Under the pieces are notes generated by a model. The model worked only from the letters and a program-made list of their open reading frames with translations. It did not search any database and was not told where the DNA came from. A stretch of 64,000 nt of DNA from Ascaris suum (taxonomy: Eukaryota; Nematoda; Chromadorea; Rhabditida; Ascarididae), in the NCBI GenBank assembly GCA_013433145.1, contig CM024176.1:3716849-3780848 (forward strand), in the 5' to 3' direction. Shown here piece after piece: positions 1 to 11,842 of this stretch (position 1 is the stretch's first letter; each line of letters starts with the position of its first letter). The position numbers and the translations under genes were made by a program.

Positions 1-3000
1 GAGGTGACCCGTGGAACCAAAATCACACTTCACATCAAAGAAGATCAAACCGAATATCTGGAGGAGCGCAAGATCAAGGAGATCGTCAAGAAGCACTCGC
101 AATTCATCGGCTATCCAATCAAACTGGTAATGCTTGAAATTCTTTAGCTGCTTTGAGGAAAGGAGACACGTCCGTGGGGGTTGCAAGGTATACGTAATTA
201 ACGCCGGTCATGCGTGCAGTGAGATTTCATCCATGTGGATGGGCGGTGGTTTGAAATGAAATGATCAGAGTAGAGGCTGAGGGCATGCCATTGCTTCAAT
301 GGTTTCAAAAGTGCAAAGTTTATCCCATTCAAGAGCACGGCATTCTGTTCCCCAAGTTGTTGCCTTCGTGCCTTTTAGTGAAAACAAAATTTTCATTGGC
401 GTCTTGTCAGGAAAGAGGAGGGAGGGGTTCGTTTATTGTTGCTATTAATTATAAGCGTTTTAGGGTTCGGTTTGTAATGTGCACTGACGTAGTGCCAATT
501 ACGGTGCTAAGTTGGAAAGTCCTCGATTAAATTTTTGTTGAAGGTTGTTTTGCCTGCATTCAATGGCTTCATTGTATGTCGTACTGCCAAAGTGCAGTCA
601 ATTTGTTCATAGGAAATAGAACACAGCTGGACGACGTTTTTAAATTCTGCTTAAATTGCTTGAGTGCTGGCTTACAGACTGTCGAGAAGGAGCGTGAGAA
701 GGAGGTGTCCGATGATGAGGCGGAAGAAGAGAAAAAAGATGAGGGTAAGGAGAAAAAAGAGGGTGAGATCGAGGATATTGGTGAGGATGAGGACGAAGAT
801 AAGAAGGACAAAGACAAGGATAAAAAGAAGAAGAAGAAGATCAAGGAGAAGTACCACGAGGATGAGGAACTCAACAAGGTATCGTCTGCTTTCATAATGT
901 TCGTCATTTTCTGAAGGGAGGAAGGAATGATGTGCTACCATTCTGGCTTGATTTTTGCTTTCTATCAAGTCTTTGAGCACTTCAGGCCAGGTCAGGTCAA
1001 GGAGGGTAGAGAATATGGATAGTCGTTTTTCAGAAACTGTTCAGATGGTATTGTTTTCGATCTCTTCCTCTCATTTGGTAAATGCCATCACGGTATAATG
1101 AAGGTGGTTTGAAGGAAGCGCTAGGGCAATAGAAATATTGATCTGCTATAAATATAAGTAGATGCAGGTCGCAAGACAGATTCCGGCTTAGTGGATTTCG
1201 GGATGAGAATTAGTTCACCTTCATCGGTTCCTGCAACACTTATTCGTGTGTTCAGATGCGATGCAAGCGTCCTTACTGTTTATTTTTCGTGTCTAACTAA
1301 TCCTTTCTGAGTGTAGCAGGCACATTGGATCAGTACAAGTTCTGCGCCTAAGTGGATATATTTTAGACGAAACCAATTTGGACTCGCAACCCAGACGATA
1401 TCAGCAATGAGGAGTATGCTGAGTTCTACAAATCGCTCTCCAACGACTGGGAGGATCATCTGGCAGTGAAGCACTTCTCGGTCGAGGGACAGCTCGAGTT
1501 CCGCGCACTTCTCTTCGTTCCCCAGCGTGCACCATTCGATCTTTTCGAGAATAAGAAGACCAAGAACGCCATCAAAGTAAGTTGCATGTCTCCATTGAAA
1601 TGGGTCACATGGGGTTTTTATTTGTTGCCGTGAATATTTCTATGCTTAGTGGTTTATTGGTTTAAAAGAGGTTTGTAACGTCACGCTTAGTACTTACTGC
1701 ATTCAGTATACTTGTTCGTTTCGTCGGGCTGATTCTGCTTTTTAAACGCGGCTTCCGGATTTGCTTCTGGATTCCTATGCTCTTTAAGTTCAGGATTCGA
1801 GTCTTAGAAGTGGTGTCAGGGATTGGTTCGGGGTTGTTGTGCGATTTGAGACTCAGGATTTTTGTTCATATAGCTTTATAAACATAATTTTAGTTGTACG
1901 TTCGTCGCGTTTTCATAATGGAGAATTGCGATGAGCTGATGCCCGAATACCTGAACTTCATCAAAGGTGTGGTGGACAGTGAGGATTTGCCTCTGAACAT
2001 CTCTCGTGAGATGCTGCAGCAGTCGAAGATCCTTAAGGTGATCCGAAAGAATCTTGTCAAGAAGTGCCTTGAACTATTTGACGAGATCGCTGAAGATAAG
2101 GACAACTTCAAGAAGTTCTATGAGCAGTTCTCCAAGAACATCAAGGTTAGCGAGTTTTTGATGAGGTGCTTATGAAGTGAAATCTGCATCAAGAAAAGTT
2201 GCAGCTTTAGCGTTTGAGCAAAAAATGTTACACTTTGGGTTTGCTGAGCGTTTCATCCGCCGTTGCTGAAACCAGGGAAGTAGGGGAAGATAGGCTGATC
2301 AGTCAAAGGAGAAGGGTATGACGTCGGTCAGTATGTCTGAATCTCTGGTACAGTTCGGTGGGATAGTGCGTGGTCTTAGTAAGTGCAGGAAGCATTACAG
2401 ATTGTAACTGTATAATTCGATGAAATGGATCAGAAAGCGATATGCCAGTGAAAACGCTCATTGTCCTATACGTCGATGAGGAATTCCATATTGGTAAAAG
2501 ATTTTATTTATTATTTGGATCGGATACAGTAATTGATTGGTAAACTTATTGCAGTTGGGTATTCATGAGGACTCGACGAATCGCAAGAAATTGGCGGAGT
2601 TTTTGCGCTTTTACACATCGAACTCGCCCGAAGAGATGTGTTCGTTGAAAGATTATGTGGGTCGTATGAAGGAGAATCAGAAGCAGATCTATTTCATTAC
2701 GGGCGAGTCGAAGGAGTCGGTGGCTAGCTCAGCATTCGTTGAGCGTGTCAAGAGACGTGGATTTGAGGTAACGTTTGCATAAGCATTCTTATTGTCTTAA
2801 TGCGGTCATATTAGGAGTTGGTTTTTTTTGTCGAAATAGGTTGGGTACTGCTGTTGTTGATACTAGAAGGAGGATCAGGTTTCATATTTACTAGGCGATA
2901 GGGCTTACATTACTTTTGACAAGGTCATCCGTCCGAAAAGGACGTTGAGCTTATTCGTTTGGCGTAAAGTAGCTATGCAAGTGGTAGTTGTAGCCACTGA

Positions 3001-4663
3001 GGTCGGTTCTGTCCACATCGAATTGGCTCAAGTCTCTCAAGGAATAGCCATCCTCTCAATAAATAGCTACTATCCGGTGGTATTAACTAATTAGGTCAAT
3101 AATTGCAACGTACTGGCTGATCGCCACGGGGTATCCTTTTATTTTTCAGGTGATTTACATGACGGACCCCATTGACGAGTATTGCGTGCAGCAGCTGAAG
3201 GAGTACGATGGCAAGAAGCTGGTCTCGGTGACCAAAGAGGGTCTCGAGCTGCCTGAGTCCGAGGAGGAGAAGAAAAAGTTCGAGGAGGATAAGGTGAAGT
3301 ACGAGAACCTCTGCAAGGTCATTAAGGATATCCTGGAGAAGAAGGTATGTGGCATTGAGCATTTGGTAAAAGTTTTTATTGCTTGGCAAAGGGGAAACAG
3401 TGGATCAAGAGCAAAGAGTTGGCAGGTTATTGGGGGTGATTGCGATATCATTGCACCGTAACTTGCGCAGCGAACTCAGAGAGAGGAGAAGCGGGAAAGC
3501 TTAAGCGCAGCTCAGGTGAGGTAGTCAGGAAGGAATGTGAATGGTTCTTGTCACTCTGCTGGTCTGCAGTTTTGAAGGTTATGAGACTTTTTGCTTACAG
3601 TAAATTTGATTCAGGTGGAAAAGGTGGTGGTGTCGAACAGGTTGGTGTCATCACCTTGCTGCATCGTGACATCCGAATATGGTTGGTCAGCAAACATGGA
3701 ACGCATCATGAAGGCGCAAGCACTCCGTGATTCGTCAACAATGGGCTACATGGCAGCAAAGAAGCATCTCGAGATCAACCCCGACCACTCTGTGATCAAG
3801 TAAGCTCCGTGCATATTGTGATTTCGGGCTCATCGTCATTGATTTCTGACGATTAAGGAAATCCTGATTTGTTTTCTCGATTTTATATGAGATTTATTCT
3901 ATGATAAGCAATGAAATGGTCTATTGCAGGGCACTGCGTGAGCGTGTTGAGGCGGATAAGAATGACAAGACAGTCAAAGATCTAGTGGTGCTTCTTTTCG
4001 AGACTGCTCTCCTCTCGTCTGGTTTCAGTCTTGACGACCCACAGCTGCATGCCTCTCGGATTTATCGCATGATCAAGGTAGATTATCTTCTTATGTGACG
4101 TTGCTGCACTTCAAGGAGATTGGTCATATGGTCGGCTTCTAAAACACTTTCACTTCGAAGTAGTGGGCTGATGAGGGCGGCAATTTGCAGACGCGTCACT
4201 CAGCTTTTTACGTGATGGTTGTTGCCTAGCTTTTGTTTTCAAGAACTAGCGCCTCCCGGCTAGCTCCCGTTTGCTTCGGGTATCAAGTGCCTGACTTCGT
4301 CCGTTGTTAGATAAAGACGCCGTCATTCATCTGCGGTTCCGGATCCTCGACTTTCTGTGACAAAGGGTTATTGTTGGTCGAGAGGCTGGAAAGGTGTATT
4401 TCATAGACCGTTGTAGTTTCGTCGTCTGCCATGTGGAAGGAATGTCCCGGTGTGTGATAGGCTGTGAGAAGTTTGGCTGTGATGGAAGTAGGTTTGAATT
4501 GGGACGAAATGTATTAATAAAACTTGATTTTCAGCTTGGGTTGGACATTGTGGAAGAGGACGAGGACGAGCCAGTGCCTTCCAGCTCTGGCGAGAAGGAC
4601 GAACAGATGCCGGGACTGGAAGGAGCTGAGGAAGATGCATCCCGCATGGAGGAAGTGGATTGA
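1..4663 (+). CDS. hsp-90: HSP90 (cytosolic HSP90-alpha/beta family, DAF-21-like), 3' part of gene
   Basis: ATP-dependent cytosolic chaperone that matures kinases, receptors and other clients. Nine exons are visible: 1-126, 678-878, 1367-1576, 1894-2145, 2555-2767, 3150-3344, 3615-3799, 3930-4077 and 4535-4663 (stop TGA). Together they encode about 552 residues; the N-terminal ATPase domain (roughly 170 residues) lies off the left edge. All introns are GT-AG and phase 0, except the intron after 3799, which falls inside a Lys codon. The first exon carries the end of the N-domain (EVTRGTKI...GYPIKL). Exon 2 encodes the acidic/lysine-rich charged linker. Exons 3-8 encode the middle and C-terminal dimerisation domains, including [19 protein letters not shown] and [13 protein letters not shown]. 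The last exon ends in MEEVD, the TPR-cochaperone docking motif that marks cytosolic HSP90. Conservation to nematode HSP90 is continuous, with no frame break, so this is very likely a functional gene. Confidence 0.97.
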
Positions 4664-7600
4664 GCTTTGTGGTCATGATTTCCGTTATTATTTTTGGCTC
4701 TTGAGATGTGAAATATCTTGAACTCGGTTCGGACGGAAAAGGGTTGAGTTCGGGAATGTGCAATAGAGGTCAAGTTTTTGTTTCGAAAGATACTGGAATT
4801 GGAGTTAGAACCCAGTGTGGATGGAGGGGCATGGGGCATGTGATACACTCAACACCGATGATTGGCCAAAGTCATTAATTTCTTGTCTCGAGCAGCCATT
4901 GTATGGCGTTGTTGAGTCGTATCTATCCACCGATCTCTTTGTTGTGTTCTCGGTTCATAAATGTGTGCAGATGTGGAGGTATGGTATGACTGTTGGGTGG
5001 CTCATACCCGCGTTTATTGTTTTGTCCTCTCCACTATTTGTCATTGCTGAGTCCTCAGTGGCCTCAGATTGTGGTCTATATATTTCGAGTTTTGCCGTTG
5101 ATAAACTAATAAGTCTTTATTTGTGTGAACATGCCACAGATTACTTAGGGATCTTTGGGCAAGAACATGCGCCGGCTTGTGTGACACAACTGTTATTGCA
5201 CCGCATAGGTACCTAAAAACTAAATATCATTGTTGCGGATGCTTGGTGTGACGCCGTAGCCAAGATCCTCATGACGGCGGTTTCGTTTGAATTATTCTCA
5301 TTTGTATCAATTTGGCTGCGAAAGGGATCCAGGCTGCCATGAAAGCATGAGGAGTTGCGCCACTGGAGTTAAAGTTTGGTTGATTGTTGAGGTGGGTTTG
5401 GCGTCTTGCGTATCATTTCAGGTTTCAGACTCGGGAGATATACTAGCAGGTTAAGTATCATTGGGTGAGTAAATTCATTTAAATCGGAGGTGAGCTTCGG
5501 ACATTTTTTCCATTTGTAATGTGGGTGTGTGACAAGTGCCGGTTTCCGTGTGGGGGTGTTTCTTTGTCACTTCGATCGTGTCCGATAAAACGCGGATGGT
5601 TAGAGCTGAAGCAGGCAATTCCGGGCCGAGGAACGTGCAGGTTTGGAAACTTCCATGGTAAACATGCGACAGGTAGCCGTGAAATGTGGATTTCAGGTAC
5701 GGAGGCATGTTTCAGGTCTTGCATGCACGCGGTTACGCACCGCCAATTTAGCTAGGGAAGGGGAGAAATCCAGGGGCCTGCTTTCGAATAAATCCCTGCA
5801 AGAAGTTCGGAATGCTCGCAATCAGTGCAGAATAAGTTTTTCAGTGACGGTAAGTTATTTCGCCTAGGGTAAGTAAGTTAATCAAGATAGGCAGAGGTTT
5901 AGGTCCATGCTGGAGTTCGTCCACGAAGGTAGATTTAGCAAATTCGTTTTTTGGAGATGTGTGGTCCATCAGCATATAACATCTCATAAAATGAGGCATA
6001 AGATGACAGCTTGCGCCATTCCTGACCTTCCTCTTGAAGGGATTATGGACGGTTAAATATGCCTAGAAGTTTTTGTAAAGTTGCGACCGCTCGCTGCGGG
6101 CGACCGGGTCTGCTAAAGCTGGACGTATGAGTGGCGTGTGTTCTATTTGTTGATAATTCAGGGAGATGTTTGATTTTCCAAGTGGGATTACAGAAACATA
6201 TGCCGACCTGCAACTTACCAGCCGCACTCCTTCATTCCTTTTGAGTGCATACTGGGGATAGCTTTTTGCTCTCATGTCATTTACTGTTACAGTGAGAGGC
6301 AACACAACTGCTAAGTTGGTTGTGGAACAAGGCAAAGAAAGCAAAGCCGTTAGTTCGCCACAGGAGAACCGTAGATGTAAAGTGACGATAATTGCTTTAT
6401 CTTTGAAGAAGGAGTGGGCAGTGGTCAAGAGAAATGAAAGAACCAGTGGCGAGGAGGACAAGCGGGTCGCTAATTCATCACAGTATAGTGGCAATGTATA
6501 TGCATTTTCTGCAAAGTATATTGTGAACGCGATCGATATTTGCATGATGTTCCCATGTCTGCCTGTGGTGTTTCTTCCGCTGACCTACTGACCTTCAAGC
6601 TTTCATCAGACCAATGGCTACTAATGCCTTTGAAATGCGGAGCATCGGGCAACTGCTACAGATGTATTTGAGCCGTTGAAACAGAAATGCTAATAACGAG
6701 TAATGATGTGACCCATCCTGGATTGCTTAAATCTTTGCAATCGGGTAAACAACGGCGCGGCATGCCTGTCTAGATTGCATGAAACAGGCAAATAATGGTA
6801 AAGGAATCTGTCTTGTCAGGAAAAGCGCATGGTGACGTTTTCCCCTTGTTCTTGGCGGTGACAAGCTGGTGGTGATGAGCAGCGAATGTGCGAGGATTTG
6901 AATTTCTTCAATGCTTTTCCATATTTTACCATCACCAAGTAAAACGTAGACGAACTTGACGAGGAGATGAGGTGGCGTATTTTTACGAGGCCTATATTGC
7001 TGATTTAAAGATGTCATATAGGAGTGGGTAACGGGGAACGGTTGAGCCTGTTTTATGCAAATTAGAGAGAAAGGTTATTGATGCAAATATTATTTGCGTC
7101 GGATTTTCATAAAATAGGTTTCTTCTTTTTTTGCATAACCGATTATATTACAGCGTTATGAAAAGCATAAGGTCGGAATAAGAAGAGGGGAAATAAAAAG
7201 AACGCATTTCGTGCAGAAAAAAGAGTGAAAGATTTGCTTTCTTATCCCATTTCAAGAAATAATTGAACAGATTCGCTTTGTTTTGGTCATATCTCTTGCG
7301 CTGTCATTATATACTTTTATCTTACCTCTCCCTTCCTCCACCCCCCTCCCCACCAAACGTTCTATGTATCGGGATTTTGCGGCCTTCATTCTATTTATGA
7401 GGTAAAGTAACTTGCTATTAAAATGTTTGATTTTGAAGAATGCTCGACCCCCTTTGATTACTTTCGAGAAAATCATATCCTATATATAAGCAATGTCCAC
7501 CTTTTTTGATTGTTTAGAATTGACATATTCTTCGATCACCTCATCGATATTGTTATGAATTGAAGTTTAACTTAGTAAGCGTGATCTTCGAATGGGAACG

Positions 7601-9459
7601 TATGTCGATGCGGAAAATGCTCGGACTGTTTCAAAAAAATGTTCGCTGTGATACTTCAAGTTGCACTCATACCTTGCTGATGTGTCGTCAAATAGAACGT
7701 TTGTGCGGCGGCTGTTCATTTTTTTTGTTCACTTCACATCCATCGTCTAACCAGTCATTGATTCAGCTGCGTTGATCCTGCCTGCCTTCCTCTACCGCTT
7801 ATTAGCTTCCTCAGCGAGATTTGAACGTTGCCTAGTAGCATTCACATGGTTGTTGCTGATTTTCAGATACTAGTGTACTGCTTATTGAACTAGTAAAACT
7901 TCTTCAGAAGGCTTATTAAAAAACTTGAAAAGAAATGTTTGAGTCGTTAACGTATAAAGATTTATATGATTTAATGTGTTCTGTTCTGAGCTGCAGCTTC
8001 ATCTCGATTTTGCTGGAAGATTATATCTCAGTCTATTTGTAATGTTATCTCTTTGTGTTTTCTAGTGTAAGCGTTTCATAAGTTTGAATTTTTTGTCATT
8101 ATATTCCGCTCCCGAGCATGTTTTAGTTCTCCTAATGACAGCACAAATTTTCTAAGTGTGTACCGCATTGAATAAGTACTTTAATGGCACACCTTTATAC
8201 ACCTGATTTCATGACGCTCTTAGAGGCTCCGCACCGTCAGATGGTACACTTTCGAATATTCAATGAGGAGTTGTTGTTTATCAGTTGGTACCAATAGAAC
8301 CTGTTTTTTTTTATTTTTTTTAATACAGGGCATTCGCTAAGAGGAAAGAATAAATGAGGAAACCCTTGGAAATCGTAGATGATTTGTAAAACTTCAGTTG
8401 GGCTTGGCAAATTTTTAAGCGGTTATGGGCACATATTAAACTCATGCTAAGGGACTAAAAGATACTACAATTCCGTTCGTTCTTCGGAAGTTTGTTTGAA
8501 ATCGTTATCGGCTTCGCTCCCTCTCCGCACCTTTATGAATCGAGGTCTTCTTTACTGTTGCGTTTTTAGTTTTAAGTAATTTGTTTTATTTATTGAGAAA
8601 TAATTTTATTGGAAATGGACTTTTCATATGAAAGTTCAGGAAATTGATAGGTTAGAGAGGGCAGAATTAAGGCAACGATTGAAAGAGATTTCGATGGTAT
8701 ATTTGTTAAGAACTATAATATTGCGCTGTTGTTTGCACAATGATAGTTGTCCAATATGCGCTTTAAACGTTGAATGGCTAATGATTAAGATGAGGTTATC
8801 TTTAACGTCAAAATTCTAATACCATCGTATCCATAGATAAGCTCAATCCTTCCCTTCATTTTAAGGACTTCTGCGGCTTCCGCCTTTATCGCTTGAGAAG
8901 AGGTTAGAATTAGCATGTGAGAGTTGATTGCACTCTCAAGATCGTTTTAAAAAAAGCTCGTTCTTTAATTTGTAGCTCGAGCTCGAGCGAATGGACCGGC
9001 TCTCGTTGAAAAAGTTATAAATGCTAAGAGGATTGTGCACTTGCGTTTCTTGTGGCAACTCTTAGGTCTTTAAGCAATATGTAGGTCAGTCTTCTTACAA
9101 CAGCAAGGGCATTATGCCTTCATTTTTTGCACTTTAAGGCATTTAGCTGATGTTTTGAAGCTCTTTACCGATTTTCGCGTTCCTTCAATCACCTTCTTTC
9201 CGTCGTTAGCCACATTTTTGTTTTCGAGTGATTTGCGTTTATCTTCGAAAGTGAGTTGCATCTTGCTGTCTAAACCTTCTTCGTGCATATATATCAACGA
9301 AAGTGGAACTGAATTGTTCGATTGTCTTGATTTTTGCATTTTTTTTTTCTTATTAATCATCATTACTATATATTCATTTATGCGTCTGATTTTTCTATTG
9401 GAATTTACGATTGTTTATACGTGAATGAATTTAGGAAAACACATCGATTTGGGTCAACG
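4664..9459. other. Intergenic region between HSP90 and isochorismatase gene
   Basis: It holds the HSP90 3' UTR and the promoter region of the next gene. No homology-bearing exon is recognisable on either strand; the short open frames (for example 6274-6591 on the plus strand and 6063-6545 on the minus strand) overlap one another antisense and resemble no family. The first AATAAA-like signal that I see is near 5788, so the true HSP90 poly(A) site is unclear. Confidence 0.5.
9430..9434 (+). promoter_or_regulatory. Putative trans-splice acceptor of the isochorismatase gene
   Basis: A TTTAG acceptor lies 25 bases before the ATG at 9460, with no in-frame coding sequence ahead of it. This spacing is typical of SL trans-splicing in nematodes. 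It could also be the end of a 5' UTR intron. Confidence 0.4.
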
Positions 9460-11585
9460 ATGTCGGCAATTCGTTGTCTGATACCACGTCTCTCTCCATC
9501 AAACACCGTCCTACTTGTCTGCGATATGCAAGAAAAATTCAGGTTTTTTTTTCATTGGCTAAGAAAATTATGCTGAATAGTAAGCCTTTCTTATCTCATT
9601 AGAAAGCAGCGATTCCTCTTCCTCGTTCTCCAGGGGAACTCCTGTTCCATCAAGGGGTACGTCTAATGGTTGAAACTTTCGATGATGGCGTGTTTTATTA
9701 TTTACTAATATATTACCTCATATTTGCTAAGTTGCCTTTTAAGGGAATTTTTTTTGTTCCTTATGAGCGATTATCAGCATTTAATATTTGCAATCAGTTG
9801 TTTCCTAGAAATTTTCCAATCGTTTAGGTGATCATCCGATAGTTTTTTTTTTTTGGGGGGGGGGGTCTTTGAAAATGTCCCATCAGGATTGTTTTTTAGA
9901 GTAGTTGTGCTTTTTTCTTCTCATGCTGGAAATCCACCTCTGTAAAGAAATCTGATCTCAATAATCTTTTTGTTTCAAACTGCATCGAATTAATCAGCAA
10001 TGCATTTACATATTGTTCCCATAAAATTTCATATCCGCACGAGGCCAACATAGGTACAACTTTGATATTTGATTCAGATCCTACCTTTGTGATGTTGTAC
10101 TAATCATGAATAAAATATTAACTTTTGAACACTGTTAAGCAGAGTAGAAATTGAGATATAATTCACTAATGATGGTGGAATTTCTTCCAGAGGGAATATC
10201 CAATTTTATCCGGAGATCATTGCTGTTGCGAAACGACTTATTCAGGCGAGTAGTCAATTGGATATGAAAATAATTGCAACTGAGCAATACCCTAAAGGTA
10301 CTTAACGCTTTTTCGTTTAATTTATCATAGCATTTTCAGTGATTTTATTAAAGATTTCGGTATATCACACCTCAGTTTAAGTTATCAAATACGAGGTTCA
10401 CTAGCTCCTGCTGCAACGTTGTACGGTTAAATGTTAACCATGCATAGCATAGATAATGTTTTCCTGTTTGTGAATAGACATCAGCGGTTGGGTTAAATTC
10501 TATAATTTTGGCTTTATTGAAGATGGGTTATTACTTCACTAAGGCTTTTTTGATCTTCAGGTCTTGGTCACACGGTGCCTGAGTTGGAGTTATCGAAGCA
10601 CAATGTACCGATCTTCGACAAAAAGAAGTTCAGCATGTGCATTCCTCCGGTGAACGAGGTGCTTGGTTCGCCGAAGTCAGTGATTCTGTGCGGCATCGAG
10701 GCTCATGTCTGCGTGCAACATACCGTTTTCGATATGCTCGACAAGGGTATTGGAGTGCATGTTGTGGCCGATGCTGTCTCTTCACGCAGCAACACTGACA
10801 GGTTTTGCAGGGTTTAATCCGTCATCATGAATTGCTTATGGCTTAGGTTGTTAGCGAAGAGAGTCGAGGGGATCGAAAGAGGTTCCCCTCCTTGTTGACA
10901 GCTGTTTGCTCGGCTTTTTCTCTCTGCGGAAGTGATCTTCACAGTGCACACTCCCTATCCTTACAGTGTGTATCTTGTGCCCGCAAGTATTAATTCATTT
11001 CTCTGTCTTTTATTGTTTGATAGGAAAGTTCATGAATTATTCTCAAGCGTGTATCGTTGCTCTAATTGTTTCCAACTACTTTCCAAGCGACTACTTTTGA
11101 TTGTCTCGAAGACCGACTCGAATGTTTTGAGTGGTGGGAAGAGAAAACTGAAAAGTTTGGAATTTCAGCGCTCTAAATTAAGCGATAAAAAATTAAAGCA
11201 GTCTTAAAAATTCCACATTTCTCCTCCATCATTAGTTGGCGGTTTCTTTTACTTTACATCAAGGGATTGAGGGAGAGGAGAGGGGATATTAAGAAATTTT
11301 TAGCGATATTATCGGTGATGTGGTGATACCTTGAAGAGAACGTTTGTGGAACTTCATACTTAATTGTATTCGCAATTTCTCTTCGACAGTTTGTAGCTTT
11401 CACGTGTTGTTTGTTGTAGGATGTTCGGACTACGACAAATGGAGAAGGCAGGCGCAGTGCTAACGACAAGCGAAAATGTGATTTTGGGTTTGCTAGGAGG
11501 GGCCGATCATCCGAAATTCCGCGAGGTGCAGAAAATTATCATGGAATTGGCTCCTGATACTGGTCTTTCCGGCGGCCATGTGTAA
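9460..11585 (+). CDS. Isochorismatase-domain hydrolase (ISOC1/ISOC2-like)
   Basis: Cysteine-hydrolase fold protein of the isochorismatase-like superfamily; the animal members have no settled substrate. Four exons: 9460-9542, 10191-10297, 10561-10801 and 11420-11585 (stop TAA), giving 198 residues, the usual length for the ISOC group. Phases agree at every junction: AG|A, G|GT and AG|G codons are split and rejoin. The family landmarks run in order: VCDMQEKFR with the catalytic Asp, [24 protein letters not shown] with the probable catalytic Lys, GIEAHVCVQ with the nucleophile Cys, [35 protein letters not shown] and the C-terminal APDTGL. The ATG was chosen because it gives [11 protein letters not shown] right before the conserved beta-strand and follows a splice acceptor. 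All three catalytic residues are present, so an active enzyme is expected. Its cellular role cannot be read from its neighbours. Confidence 0.93.
9855..9865 (+). repeat. Poly-G run in intron 1 of the isochorismatase gene
   Basis: Eleven G after a run of T, in the first intron. It is a simple homopolymer and possibly slippage-prone. Confidence 0.8.
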
Positions 11586-11822
11586 ACCATTCTACGATCT
11601 GACAGCATTGCACGGTGGTGTCATGAATACGTCGTGAAAAAAACTGGTATTAGTATCGTTTGAAATGAATTCAGCGACACTATCGGGTATTTGAGGTGAT
11701 CATGGTTTTTGAAGGAGCTCTGCCTTTTTTTGGAAATATGCATCTTCAGAAAATGTGGTGCTATAGAATCGTTTAAATTTTGCATGTTGCAGTTTGAAAC
11801 GTTGCTAGCTTGTTGCAGGGTT

Positions 11823-11842
11823 GGGGGGGGGGGGGGGGGGGG
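11823..11842 (+). repeat. Poly-G tract (about 20 G)
   Basis: An uninterrupted G run followed by GAGGGAGCGG, about 240 bases past the isochorismatase stop codon and so possibly within its 3' UTR. It could form a G-quadruplex in RNA or DNA; its length is likely to vary between copies and sequencing reads. Confidence 0.85.

Noticed and set aside
569..914. Minus-strand Ser-rich and alternate plus-strand frames over HSP90 exon 2
   Set aside because: Shadow frames of the charged-linker exon, which is explained fully by HSP90.
6063..6591. Overlapping 160-codon minus and 105-codon plus frames in the first intergenic gap
   Set aside because: Composition and context look random; no homology recognised.
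4664..11585. HSP90 and isochorismatase genes as one operon
   Set aside because: They are 4.8 kb apart, far more than the usual few hundred bases between nematode operon genes, and no SL2-type intercistronic signal is seen.
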